From NCBI GenBank assembly GCA_016197405.1, contig JACPVR010000024.1:124001-188000 (forward strand): a stretch of DNA of 64,000 bases, read 5' to 3'. Position numbers and translations under genes: made by a program. Source of the stretch: Mycobacterium sp. (GTDB lineage Bacteria; Actinomycetota; Actinomycetes; Mycobacteriales; Mycobacteriaceae). Numbering within the stretch: the first letter of the stretch is position 1; each line of letters opens with the position of its first letter. Below the pieces are notes generated by a model. The model saw nothing but the letters and a program-made list of their open reading frames with translations, was not told the origin of the DNA and searched no databases. Below are positions 23,935 to 32,934 of the stretch, piece by piece.

Positions 23935-25652
23935 GCGAACTGTCCCGGGCCCGTTACGCCGCACTTTTCGGCCCCACCACCGGCGACCGGATCCGCCTCG
24001 CCGATACCGACCTGCTCATCGAGATCACCGAGGACCGCAGCGGCGGGCCCGGCCTGGCCGGCGACGAGGCCGTCTTCGGTGGCGGCAAGGTGCTGCGGGA
24101 ATCGATGGGCCAGGGCCGGGTCACCCGTGCCGACGGCGCGCCCGACACCGTCATCACCGGTGCCGTCATCCTCGACTACTGGGGAATCATCAAGGCCGAC
24201 ATCGGGATCCGCGACGGCCGGATCGTCGCGATCGGCAAGGCCGGAAACCCCGACATTATGTCCGGTGTGCACCCCGACCTGGTCGTCGGGCCGTCCACCG
24301 AGATCATCGCGGGTAACGGCCGCATCGTCACCGCGGGTGCCATCGATTGTCACGTGCACCTGATCTGCCCGCAGATCATGCAGGAAGCCCTCGGCGGCGG
24401 TATCACCACCATCATCGCCGGCGGCACCGGACCGGCCGAGGGCAGCAAGGCCACCACCGTCACCCCCGGCTCCTGGCATCTGGCCCGCATGCTCGAGGCA
24501 CTCGACACCTGGCCGCTGAACATCGCACTGCTCGGTAAGGGCAATACGGTCTCCGCCGAGGCGATGTGGGAGCAGTTACGCGCCGGCGCAGCGGGTTTCA
24601 AGCTGCACGAGGACTGGGGAACCACCCCGGCCGCCATCGACGCCTGCCTGACGGTCTCCGAAGCGGCCGGTGTGCAGGCCAACATCCACACCGACACCCT
24701 CAACGAGGCCGGTTTCGTCGAGGACACCCTCGCCGCGATCAAGGGTCGTTCGATTCACGCCTATCACACCGAAGGCGCCGGCGGCGGACACGCACCCGAC
24801 ATCATCACCGTGGTCTCGCATCCCAATGTGCTGCCCAGTTCGACCAACCCGACGCGGCCGCACACCGTCAACACCCTCGACGAACACCTCGACATGTTGA
24901 TGGTCTGCCATCACCTCAACCCGAGCGTGCCCGAGGACCTGGCCTTCGCCGAGAGCCGGATCCGGCCCTCGACCATCGCCGCCGAGGACCTGTTGCACGA
25001 TATCGGCGCCATCTCGATGATCGGCAGCGACGCCCAGGCGATGGGCCGCATCGGCGAGGTTGTGATGCGCACGTGGCAGACCGCGCACGTGATGAAGGCC
25101 CGCAGGGGAGCGCTGCCGGGCGACGGTGCCGCCGACAACAACCGGGCCCGCCGCTACGTCGCCAAATACACCATCTGCCCGGCCGTCGCGCACGGGATGG
25201 ACCACGAGGTCGGTTCGGTCGAGGTGGGCAAGCTTGCCGATCTGGTGCTCTGGGAACCGGCGTTCTTCGGGGTCCGGCCGCACGCCGTCATCAAGGGCGG
25301 CATGATCGCGTGGGCCGCCATGGGTGATGCCAACGCCTCCATACCGACACCGCAACCGGTGCTGCCGCGCCCGATGTTCGGGGCCGAACCGGCGGCCGCC
25401 GCGGCGACCTCGGTGCACTTCGTCGCCCCCCAGGCCATCGAGGACGGACTGGCCGATCGGCTCGACGTACGCCGCAGGCTGGCCGCGGTCGGCAATGTCC
25501 GCGGCATCGGCAAAGCCGATATGCCGCTCAACGATGCAACCCCCGCCATCGAAGTCGACCCGGACACCTTCACCGTGCGCATCGACGGTGAGGTCTGGCA
25601 GGAACAGCCCGCCGCCGTGCTGCCGATGGCACAGCGCTATTTCCTGTTCTAG
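23931..25652 (+). CDS. ureC: Urease alpha (catalytic) subunit
   Basis: The 573-residue catalytic subunit with the dinuclear nickel site. Visible ligands are DCHVHLICPQ (two histidines), the carbamylated lysine at about residue 224 in AAGFKLHEDWG, the histidines in NIHTDTLNEAGFVEDT and IHAYHTEGAGGGHAPD, and the aspartate in SMIGSDAQAMGR. The active-site flap MVCHHLNP carries the usual Cys-His-His. All catalytic features are intact, so the enzyme should be active once UreD, UreF and UreG load nickel. Confidence 0.98.
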   Translation: MSELSRARYAALFGPTTGDRIRLADTDLLIEITEDRSGGPGLAGDEAVFGGGKVLRESMGQGRVTRADGAPDTVITGAVILDYWGIIKADIGIRDGRIVAIGKAGNPDIMSGVHPDLVVGPSTEIIAGNGRIVTAGAIDCHVHLICPQIMQEALGGGITTIIAGGTGPAEGSKATTVTPGSWHLARMLEALDTWPLNIALLGKGNTVSAEAMWEQLRAGAAGFKLHEDWGTTPAAIDACLTVSEAAGVQANIHTDTLNEAGFVEDTLAAIKGRSIHAYHTEGAGGGHAPDIITVVSHPNVLPSSTNPTRPHTVNTLDEHLDMLMVCHHLNPSVPEDLAFAESRIRPSTIAAEDLLHDIGAISMIGSDAQAMGRIGEVVMRTWQTAHVMKARRGALPGDGAADNNRARRYVAKYTICPAVAHGMDHEVGSVEVGKLADLVLWEPAFFGVRPHAVIKGGMIAWAAMGDANASIPTPQPVLPRPMFGAEPAAAAATSVHFVAPQAIEDGLADRLDVRRRLAAVGNVRGIGKADMPLNDATPAIEVDPDTFTVRIDGEVWQEQPAAVLPMAQRYFLF

Positions 25653-25666
25653 ATGAGATATTCGCG

Positions 25667-26302
25667 ATGACGAGCCTGGCGACGCTGCTGACCCTCGCCG
25701 ATTCGCGGCTGCCGACCGGCGGGCACGTGCATTCCGGCAGCGCCGAGGAGGCGATCGCCAGCGGGCTGGTGGTCGACCTGACAACTCTGGAGGCGTTCCT
25801 GCGCCGCCGGATCCGCACCCAGGGACTGGTCACCGGATCCCTGGCCGTCGCGGTGCACACCGGCACGCTCACCGCCGCCGATGCCGACCGCGAGACCGAT
25901 GCGCGTACACCGGCTCCGGCGGCGCGGCAGGCCTCGCGCAGCCAGGGCCGCGGCCTGCTCCGACTGGCCCGCCGGGTGTGGCCCGACCACCCGTGGCCGG
26001 CGCTGGGTCAGTCGCCGCACCTGCCCGTCGTCGCGGGCCTGGTCGGCGCGGCCGGCGAGCTCGAGCCGGCACACACCGCGCTGTCGCTCGTCTACACCAC
26101 CATGACGGGTTCGGCCACGGCCGCGCAGCGGTTGCTGGCCCTGGACCCGGCCGATGTGGCGGCGCTGACCTTCACCCTGGCGCCGCTGTGCGAGGCCGTC
26201 GCCACGCAGGCCGCCGAGGGCCTGGCCGACCTGTCCGATCCACTGCTGGACGCGCTGGCCCAACGCCACGCCGACCGCGACCGACCCTTGTTCGTCTCCT
26301 AA
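25667..26302 (+). CDS. ureF: Urease accessory protein UreF
   Basis: A 211-residue all-helical accessory protein that, with UreD and UreG, forms the complex activating urease. Recognisable segments are LLTLADSRLPTGGHVHSGSA, where the FPSGAYSHS motif of other UreF proteins is replaced by the actinobacterial form, and GSATAAQRLLALDPADVAAL. Order ureC-F-G-D without ureE is the usual mycobacterial layout. Confidence 0.93.
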   Translation: MTSLATLLTLADSRLPTGGHVHSGSAEEAIASGLVVDLTTLEAFLRRRIRTQGLVTGSLAVAVHTGTLTAADADRETDARTPAPAARQASRSQGRGLLRLARRVWPDHPWPALGQSPHLPVVAGLVGAAGELEPAHTALSLVYTTMTGSATAAQRLLALDPADVAALTFTLAPLCEAVATQAAEGLADLSDPLLDALAQRHADRDRPLFVS

Positions 26303-26326
26303 GTCCATCTCCAGATAAGGCCAGTC

Positions 26327-27019
26327 ATGCCACCACATTTCATCGACGGAGCACCGCACACCCATACCGAGAGGCCGCGCCGGGTACGCCAGCCCGGCGA
26401 GCCGTTGCGGATCGGTGTGGGCGGTCCGGTCGGATCGGGTAAGACCGCACTGGTGGCCGCGTTGTCCCGGCGACTGCGTGAGGAGCTGTCGGTCGCGGTG
26501 CTGACCAACGACATCTACACCACCGAGGACGCCGACTTCCTGCGCAGGCATGCGGTGCTGCCCGACGACCGGATCGCGGCGGTGCAGACCGGCGGCTGCC
26601 CGCACACCGCCATCCGCGACGACATCACCGCCAATCTCGACGCCATCGAGGATCTGATCGCTGCGCACGCCGGTACCGACGAGGCCCTGGATCTGATCCT
26701 GGTCGAATCTGGCGGGGACAACCTGACCGCGACGTTCTCCTCGGGTCTGGTCGACGTGCAGATCTTCGTCATCGACGTCGCGGGCGGGGACAAGGTGCCG
26801 CGCAAAGGCGGACCGGGTGTGACGTTCTCGGATCTGCTGGTGATCAACAAGACCGACCTGGCCCCCATGGTGGGCGCCGATCTGGACGTCATGCGCCGCG
26901 ATGCCGCCGCGGCGCGCGACGAGCGGCCCTTCGTGCTGATAAGCCTGACCGAGGATCCGTCGGCCGCCGCGGTGTATGCCTGGGTGCACGAACAGCTTCG
27001 GGTCGCGTCGACGGTCTGA
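26327..27019 (+). CDS. ureG: Urease accessory GTPase UreG
   Basis: A 230-residue SIMIBI-class GTPase that drives nickel insertion into urease. The P-loop GGPVGSGKTALVAAL, the nickel-binding region with Cys-Pro-His in GGCPHTAIRDD, and ESGGDNLTATFS are present, as is the NKTDLAP guanine-specificity motif. The N-terminus has several histidines (PPHFIDGAPHTHTERP) that may bind nickel, compensating for the missing ureE (inference). Confidence 0.97.
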   Translation: MPPHFIDGAPHTHTERPRRVRQPGEPLRIGVGGPVGSGKTALVAALSRRLREELSVAVLTNDIYTTEDADFLRRHAVLPDDRIAAVQTGGCPHTAIRDDITANLDAIEDLIAAHAGTDEALDLILVESGGDNLTATFSSGLVDVQIFVIDVAGGDKVPRKGGPGVTFSDLLVINKTDLAPMVGADLDVMRRDAAAARDERPFVLISLTEDPSAAAVYAWVHEQLRVASTV

Positions 27020-27669
27020 TGCACTCCGAAGTCCTCATCGTCGCCACCGCGGGACGGCTGCCGCGCATCGAGTGCCGTGGTGGTTTGACGGCCCGCAGCA
27101 CGCTGTCCGACACCGTGCACCTGGTGTCGGCTGCCGCGACTCCGCTGGGCGGCGACACCATCAGTCTGCGGGTGGTGGTGGAGGCCGGCGCCTGCCTGCG
27201 GTTGCGCAGTGCCGCGGCCACCATGGCGATGCCCGGCCGGCACAGCACGACCTCACATACCGATATCACCCTGGAGGTCGCGGGCCGCCTCGACGTCGAC
27301 CTGGAGCCGACGGTGATCGCCGGGCCCGCCGTGCACATCGCCACGGTCTGCGCGGCGATCGACGAAGCCGGCGAACTACGGCTGCGCGAGCGCATCCAGA
27401 TCGGCAGAACCGGTGAGCGCCAAGGCTTTTGGTCCGGCTCGATGCGCGCCGACGTCAAGGGCCAGCCGTTGTTGCGGCATCGCCTCGAGCTGGGCGCGGG
27501 CGCACCGGCCGACGATATCCTGTCCGCCCCGCGGGCCTGCGTCAGCGAATTGCGTTACCCGCTCGACAACCCCGACGGGCGCAGCCACCCGCGCGGCGCC
27601 ACGGTGCTCGAGCTCGCGGCGGGTGGGCTGTTGTCGACCTGGCAGGGCGACCGGCTGCCAGCTGGCTAG
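27019..27669 (+). CDS. ureD: Urease accessory protein UreD (UreH)
   Basis: A 216-residue beta-rich chaperone that binds urease and receives nickel from UreG. The sequence is divergent, as is normal for mycobacterial UreD, but shows the family pattern (VHLVSAAATPLGGDTISLRV; LRSAAATMAMPGRH; RLELGAGAPADDILS). The ATG start overlaps the ureG stop by one base. Its stop codon lies within a terminator hairpin shared with the convergent ndh gene. Confidence 0.9.
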   Translation: MHSEVLIVATAGRLPRIECRGGLTARSTLSDTVHLVSAAATPLGGDTISLRVVVEAGACLRLRSAAATMAMPGRHSTTSHTDITLEVAGRLDVDLEPTVIAGPAVHIATVCAAIDEAGELRLRERIQIGRTGERQGFWSGSMRADVKGQPLLRHRLELGAGAPADDILSAPRACVSELRYPLDNPDGRSHPRGATVLELAAGGLLSTWQGDRLPAG

Positions 27670-27682
27670 CTGGCAGCCTTTT
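27653..27682. terminator. Intrinsic terminator spanning the ureD and ndh stop codons
   Basis: GGCTGCCAGCT (27653-27663) pairs with AGCTGGCAGCC (27668-27678) around GGCT, followed by TTTT on the plus strand. It is an 11-base stem with a short U-tract. Both convergent genes end inside the hairpin, so the last codons of each are also terminator sequence. Confidence 0.85.
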
Positions 27683-29036
27683 CGTCTTCGACCGCGGCAG
27701 CGATCTCCTGGAGTTGCTCGATGCGCGTTCGGGCGTAGGCCTGCTGTTCGGTGATGGTGAGCTGGCCCCGGTTGCGGCCGAGGAACGTCACCGTCCAGGA
27801 GATGATGGTGACGATCTTGCTCTTGAACCCGACCAGGTAGATCAGGTGTAGGGCGAGCCAGGCCAGCCAGGCGATGAATCCGCCGAACTCGATCTTGCCG
27901 ATCTTGGCCACCGCGTTGAACCGCGACACCGTGGCCATCGAGCCCTTGTCGAAGTACTTGAACGGTTCGCGCGTCTCCGGGTCGGCTCCCTTGAGCTCGG
28001 CCTTGATGAGGTTCGCCGCGTACTTGCCGCCCTGGATGGCGCCCTGCGCCATGCCGGGAACACCGTCGACGGCCATCATGTCGCCGACCACCCAGACGTT
28101 GGGGTTCCCCGGAATGGTCAGATCGGGCAGTACCTTGACGCGGCCCGCGCGGTCGAGTTCCACACCGGACTGATCGTGCAGGTCCTTACCGAGTGGGCTG
28201 GCCGACACACCGGCCGACCACACCTTGGTGGCGGATTCGATGCGACGGATGCTGCCGTCGGGGTCCTTGACGGTGATGCCGTTTCGGTCGACGTCGGTGA
28301 CCATGGCGTTGAGTTGGATCTCGACGCCCATTCGCTCCAGTCGGTCCTGCGCCTTCTTGCCGAGCTTCGCACCCATCGGCGGCAGCACCGCCGGTGCGGC
28401 GTCGAGCAGGATCACCCGGGCCTTGGTGGAGTCGATATGGCGGAACGCACCTTTGAGGGTGTGATCGGCCATCTCGGCGATCTGCCCGGCCATCTCCACG
28501 CCGGTGGGTCCGGCGCCGACGACGACGAAGGTCAGCAGTTTGGCCCGGCGCTCCGGATCGCTGGAGCGTTCCGCCTGCTCGAAGGCGCCCAGGATGCGAC
28601 CGCGCAGCTCGAGAGCATCGTCGATGGTCTTCATACCGGGGGCCCACTCGGCGAAGTGGTCGTTGCCGAAGTAGGACTGGCCGGCGCCGGCGGCGATGAT
28701 CAGGCTGTCGTACGGGGTGCGGTAGGTGTGCCCCAGCAGGACCGAGTCGACGGTTTTGTTCGCCAGGTCGATATGTGTGACCTCGCCGAGCACCACCTGG
28801 CAGTTCTTCTGATCGCGCAGGATCAGCCGGGTGGGGGGAGCGATCTCGCCCTCGGAGATGATCCCGGTCGCCACCTGGTACAGCAGCGGCTGGAACAGGT
28901 GGTGGGTGGTCTTGGCGATCAGTTTGATGTCGACGTCGGCATGCTTGAGCTTCTGGGCGGCAGTCAGACCACCGAAACCGGAACCGATGATGACGACTTT
29001 ATGCCGATCCGTTGGAGTTGCTCCGGGATGGCTCAC
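27666..29036 (-). CDS. ndh: Type II NADH dehydrogenase (NDH-2)
   Basis: A 456-residue monotopic membrane flavoenzyme that transfers electrons from NADH to menaquinone without pumping protons, a main entry to the mycobacterial respiratory chain. It has an FAD-binding motif near the N-terminus (VVIIGSGFGGLTAAQKLKHA) and an NADH-binding motif (VVVGAGPTGVEMAGQIAEM). The quinone-side and membrane-binding C-terminal helices include AWLALHLIYLVGFKSK. GTG at 29036 lies 6 bases after GAGGAG, and the upstream open extension is not coding-like. It is convergent with urease. Confidence 0.97.
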   Translation of the reverse strand: MSHPGATPTDRHKVVIIGSGFGGLTAAQKLKHADVDIKLIAKTTHHLFQPLLYQVATGIISEGEIAPPTRLILRDQKNCQVVLGEVTHIDLANKTVDSVLLGHTYRTPYDSLIIAAGAGQSYFGNDHFAEWAPGMKTIDDALELRGRILGAFEQAERSSDPERRAKLLTFVVVGAGPTGVEMAGQIAEMADHTLKGAFRHIDSTKARVILLDAAPAVLPPMGAKLGKKAQDRLERMGVEIQLNAMVTDVDRNGITVKDPDGSIRRIESATKVWSAGVSASPLGKDLHDQSGVELDRAGRVKVLPDLTIPGNPNVWVVGDMMAVDGVPGMAQGAIQGGKYAANLIKAELKGADPETREPFKYFDKGSMATVSRFNAVAKIGKIEFGGFIAWLAWLALHLIYLVGFKSKIVTIISWTVTFLGRNRGQLTITEQQAYARTRIEQLQEIAAAVEDEKAAS

Positions 29037-29136
29037 TGTTGGCTCCTCAAGGCGAAACACTTCGGTACAACCAATACCGTAGTCGCCCGATTTCCGCGCA
29101 GCGCGCCAACATCGGTGAAATTGGACATAACGTTTG

Positions 29137-30054
29137 TCAGCTGGGCAGTACCTGCTTGATGGCTGCGCCGACGGCCGCGATCGAACCCGGTGTGTAGAAC
29201 GGCATATTGAAGATGACGCCGCCCACGCCGGCGTCGAAGACCTGGGTCTTGATCTGTTCGGCGATGGACTCCGGTGTGCCGACGGCGGCGCGGCCGCGGA
29301 ACTGCTCCGGCAGCGAGTCGACGGTGGCGTTGGCGTCCGGGATGACGGTGAGCAGCGTGCTGGTCTCCAGGGTGGCCGGGTCACGGCCGATGTCCTCGCA
29401 GCGTTCCCGCACGACGGCTACCTTGGCGGCCAGCTGATCGAAGCTGGCGATCAGGTTGAGATGGTCGAAGTGCTTGGCCGCCAACGGAATTGTCTTCTTT
29501 TCGCCACTGCCGCCGATCATCAGCGGGATATGGTCGCGGAACCGCGGATTGGCGAACGCCTCTTTGGTCCGGTAGTACTTTCCGTCCACCGTGACGCGCT
29601 CACCCTTGATCATCGGCAGGATGATCTCGAGTGCCTCGTTGAGTTTGTTGAACCGGTCGGTGAAGGTGCCGAACTCGAATCCGAGGGAGTCGTGTTCCAG
29701 CTCGAACCAGCCGGCACCGATTCCCAGGATCGCCCGGCCGGCGCTGATGACGTCCAGCGTGGTGATGGCCTTGGCCAGCACCGTGGGGTTGCGGTAGGTA
29801 TTTCCGGTCACCAGGGTGCCCAGCTGGACACGCTCGGTGGCGTTCGCCAGGGCGCCGAGGGCGGTGTAGGCCTCCAGCATCGGCTCTTCGGGAGCACCGA
29901 GGCCGGGCAGTTGGTAGAAGTGGTCCATCACGAAGACGGAGTCGAAGCCGGCGATTTCGGCTTCCTGGGCCTGCGCGACGACGGTGGGGAAGAGCTGCTC
30001 AACACCGGTGCCGTAGGAGAAGTTCGGGATCTGATAGCCGAGTTTGATGGTCAC
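29137..30054 (-). CDS. LLM-class F420-dependent oxidoreductase (Rv1855c-like)
   Basis: A 305-residue protein of the luciferase-like family using F420 as cofactor. It starts MTIKLGYQIPNFSYG and shows AGFDSVFVMDHFYQLPG, LGTLVTGNTYRNP and AGRAILGIGAGWFE, typical of the F420 subgroup. Its substrate is unknown. It lies 100 bases upstream of ndh on the same strand. Length and ATG start are normal for the family. Confidence 0.9.
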   Translation of the reverse strand: MTIKLGYQIPNFSYGTGVEQLFPTVVAQAQEAEIAGFDSVFVMDHFYQLPGLGAPEEPMLEAYTALGALANATERVQLGTLVTGNTYRNPTVLAKAITTLDVISAGRAILGIGAGWFELEHDSLGFEFGTFTDRFNKLNEALEIILPMIKGERVTVDGKYYRTKEAFANPRFRDHIPLMIGGSGEKKTIPLAAKHFDHLNLIASFDQLAAKVAVVRERCEDIGRDPATLETSTLLTVIPDANATVDSLPEQFRGRAAVGTPESIAEQIKTQVFDAGVGGVIFNMPFYTPGSIAAVGAAIKQVLPS

Positions 30055-30122
30055 TCGTCCGACCCTAGCGACGGTTAAACGGAACCGTAACCCCGTTTCG
30101 CTCCCGGCGAATCAGGGAATAA

Positions 30123-30794
30123 TCAGCCGAAATGCGCGACGGCGCCGCTGCTGACGTGCAGCGTCTGTCCGGTGATATGCCGTGCACCCGATGTGGTGAG
30201 GAACAGCGTCATCCGGATGATCTCGGCCGAGACCGCAGGCGGCGCCACCGAAAGTCCCTCGTAACCGGGCTCGGCTCCGCGCCCGGCGGCCACCACGTTG
30301 ACGGTGATCCCGCGGGTGCCGTAGTGCGCGGCCTGCCCGGAGGTCCAGTCCGCCAGCGCGGCCTTGATCGCGGCGTCGGCACTGCCCTCGGCGACCGCGG
30401 CAGGCACGACACTGATGACCGCGCCACCGGAGCGCATGTGGTCTCCGATGGTCTGCAATGTCAGAACCGGGGCGAGCACGGCGGCATCCAGCGCGGCATG
30501 CCAGGCGGCAGCGGTCTGCACGGGCGTGTAGGTGCGGGGATCGCCCTCGGTCCAGCGCGGGGCGGGCACGTTGACGATGGTGTCGAGGTGGTGCGGGAAC
30601 TGGGTGCGTGCCGCGGCCAGGCTTTCGGGGTCGGTGTGGTCGCAGACGATCGAGTCGATGTCGAGCTCTTTGGCCGCGACCTCGAGTTCGTCGCGACGGC
30701 TACCGGATATCACCACCCGGTGTCCGGCGTCGCGGAAACCCTCCGCGATTTCGCGTCCCAGGTCCGTATCACCACCGGTGACCAACACTTCCAT
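30123..30794 (-). CDS. SDR-fold protein lacking the catalytic tyrosine (Rv1856c-like)
   Basis: A 223-residue short-chain dehydrogenase/reductase-fold protein. The nucleotide motif (VLVTGGDTDLGREIAEGF) and the catalytic-type serine (about 128, in AVISVVPA) are present. The residue that should be the catalytic tyrosine, four before lysine 144 (SADAAIKAAL), is aspartate 140, so ordinary SDR chemistry is unlikely. It may be a binding or regulatory protein. ATG at 30794 has GAGGAG 9 bases upstream. It is divergent from modB. Confidence 0.8.
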   Translation of the reverse strand: MEVLVTGGDTDLGREIAEGFRDAGHRVVISGSRRDELEVAAKELDIDSIVCDHTDPESLAAARTQFPHHLDTIVNVPAPRWTEGDPRTYTPVQTAAAWHAALDAAVLAPVLTLQTIGDHMRSGGAVISVVPAAVAEGSADAAIKAALADWTSGQAAHYGTRGITVNVVAAGRGAEPGYEGLSVAPPAVSAEIIRMTLFLTTSGARHITGQTLHVSSGAVAHFG

Positions 30795-30917
30795 CGCCGT
30801 GACCTCCTCGTCGCTCGACGTTGAACGCCGTTGTTGCAGTCGCACCCCGGCTGGCCGGAATGTTACTGGACGGTAGCTATGTCGCGAAACCCGACGCGCT
30901 CACCGTAGAGTTTTTGT

Positions 30918-31715
30918 GTGCGTCGCGCCGCAACACCGACGGGACTGCCTCGCTGGGTTTATCTGCCCGCCGCGGTCGGCGCGGTTTTCGTGGTGCTGCC
31001 GCTGGTGGCCATGGCCGTCCGGGTCGACTGGACCGATTTCTGGTCGCTGATCTCCAGTCCGGCGTCGACGACGGCGTTGCTGCTGAGCCTCAGGACCGCC
31101 GTGGCCAGCACCGTGGTCTGCATCCTGCTGGGCGTGCCGATGGCTTTGGTGCTGGCGCGCAGCCGGGCCCGGGTGGTGCGCTGGCTGCGTCCGCTGATCC
31201 TGTTGCCGCTGGTGTTGCCGCCGGTGGTCGGCGGTATCGCGCTGCTCTACACCTTCGGCAGGCTGGGTTTGATCGGCCAGTACCTCGACACCGCCGGTAT
31301 CCGCATCGCGTTCACCACGGCCGCGGTGGTGCTGGCACAGACATTCGTATCGCTGCCGTTCCTGGTGATCGCACTCGAAGGCGCGGCCCGCACCGCCGGC
31401 CGGGAGTACGAGGTGGTGGCGGCGACGCTGGGCGCCCGGCCGACGACGGTGTGGTGGCGGGTGACGCTGCCGCTGCTGCTGCCCGGGCTGGTCTCCGGCG
31501 CGGTGCTGGCATTCGCCCGGTCGCTGGGGGAGTTCGGCGCGACGCTGACGTTCGCCGGGTCACGCGAGGGTGTCACCCGGACCTTGCCGTTGGAGATCTA
31601 CCTGCAGCGCGAAGCCGACCCCGATGCCGCGGTGGCGCTGTCGATCCTGCTGGTGGTGGTGGCGGCGCTGGTCGTGCTGGGGTTGGGCGCTCGCAGGCTC
31701 GGCACCCATGAGTGA
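30918..31715 (+). CDS. modB: Molybdate ABC transporter permease
   Basis: A 265-residue permease with six predicted helices. The EAA loop is seen as EGAARTAGREYEVVAATLGARP. The subgroup is molybdate/sulfate-type (LPLVLPPVVGGIALLYTFGR; SLGEFGATLTFAGS). The start is GTG at 30918. In M. tuberculosis modA, the binding protein, precedes modB, but here the 123-base gap to the divergent SDR gene has no room for it. The modC start lies within the end of modB. Confidence 0.93.
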   Translation: MRRAATPTGLPRWVYLPAAVGAVFVVLPLVAMAVRVDWTDFWSLISSPASTTALLLSLRTAVASTVVCILLGVPMALVLARSRARVVRWLRPLILLPLVLPPVVGGIALLYTFGRLGLIGQYLDTAGIRIAFTTAAVVLAQTFVSLPFLVIALEGAARTAGREYEVVAATLGARPTTVWWRVTLPLLLPGLVSGAVLAFARSLGEFGATLTFAGSREGVTRTLPLEIYLQREADPDAAVALSILLVVVAALVVLGLGARRLGTHE

Positions 31716-32805
31716 TCTGCAGTTGCGGGCCGTCGTCGCCGACCGCGGCGTCGATCTCGAATTCGACGTCGCCGCAGGTGAGGTACTCGCCGTGCTGGGA
31801 CCAAACGGCGCGGGCAAGTCGACCGCGCTGCATGTGTTGGCCGGTCTGCTGCGGCCCGACCGTGGGCTGGTGCGCCTGGGCGATCGGGTGCTGACCGACA
31901 CCGATGCGGGGATCTTCGTCCCGACCCACCAACGCCGGGTCGGACTGCTGCTACAGGATCCACTGCTGTTTCCGCACCTGTCCGCGGCGGGCAATGTCGC
32001 CTTCGCGCCGCGCAGCATGCGCCGCGGCCGGACCGCCGCCCGCGAATCGGCGCTGCGCTGGCTGACCGAGGTCGATGCCGGTGAGCTTGCCGACCGCAAG
32101 CCGCGTGAGCTGTCCGGCGGTCAGGCGCAGCGCGTCGCCGTCGCTCGGGCCCTGGCCGGCGAACCCGATGTGCTGCTGCTCGACGAACCGATGGCCGGAC
32201 TCGACGTGGGCGTGGCCTCGGCGCTGCGCGGTGTGCTGCGGCGGGTGTTGGCGCAGGGGGGCCGGTCGGCGATCCTGATAACCCACGATGTGCTCGATGT
32301 GCTGACGCTGGCCGACCGGGTGGTTGTCGTCGAGGACGGCCGGATCGCCGAGACGGGCCGCACGGTGGACGTGCTGGGCGCCCCACGCAGTCGATTCGGT
32401 GCCCGGTTCGCCGGGATGAACCTGGTCACCGGCACCGCCGCCGAAGACGGGGTGCTGTTGGCCGACACCGGTGTCCGCTGGCACGGGGTGTCGGCCGAGC
32501 AACTCGGCGCCGGCCAGCCCGCGGTCGCCGTGTTCGCCCCTGCGGCCGTCGCGGTGTTCACCGAGCCCCCCAAGGGCAGCCCCCGAAATATCGTGCGGGC
32601 GACGATCGCCGAGGTGGACGCGCTGGGATCGACCATTCGGCTGCGTGCCGACCCGGCGGGCGGCGAGGCTCCCGGCATCGCCGCGGACGTCACTGCCGAC
32701 GCCGCGGCCGATCTGTCGTTGGCACCGGGATCGGTGGTGTGGTTCGCAGTCAAGGCGCACGAGGTGGGGCTGCACCCGGCCCACCGACGTTTCCCGAGGT
32801 CGTAG
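31708..32805 (+). CDS. modC: Molybdate ABC transporter ATP-binding protein
   Basis: A 365-residue ATPase energising ModB. It has Walker A GPNGAGKSTALHVLAG, the signature ELSGGQAQRVAVARALAGEP, Walker B VLLLDEPMAGLD and the H-loop histidine in LITHDVLDVL. A C-terminal TOBE/molybdopterin-type domain occupies about residues 295-360 and may sense molybdate. The ATG overlaps modB by 8 bases. Confidence 0.94.
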   Translation: MSDLQLRAVVADRGVDLEFDVAAGEVLAVLGPNGAGKSTALHVLAGLLRPDRGLVRLGDRVLTDTDAGIFVPTHQRRVGLLLQDPLLFPHLSAAGNVAFAPRSMRRGRTAARESALRWLTEVDAGELADRKPRELSGGQAQRVAVARALAGEPDVLLLDEPMAGLDVGVASALRGVLRRVLAQGGRSAILITHDVLDVLTLADRVVVVEDGRIAETGRTVDVLGAPRSRFGARFAGMNLVTGTAAEDGVLLADTGVRWHGVSAEQLGAGQPAVAVFAPAAVAVFTEPPKGSPRNIVRATIAEVDALGSTIRLRADPAGGEAPGIAADVTADAAADLSLAPGSVVWFAVKAHEVGLHPAHRRFPRS

Positions 32806-32934
32806 CGGTATTGCTAACGTCGGGGGGCGGGGGACCGAATAACCATTCGTCAGCTCTCAGCAACGCCACAGAGGACACAACATGCACGCTGGGCACACTT
32901 GCGTCACGGCCGTAACACAAATAGGTTCGTCGCC

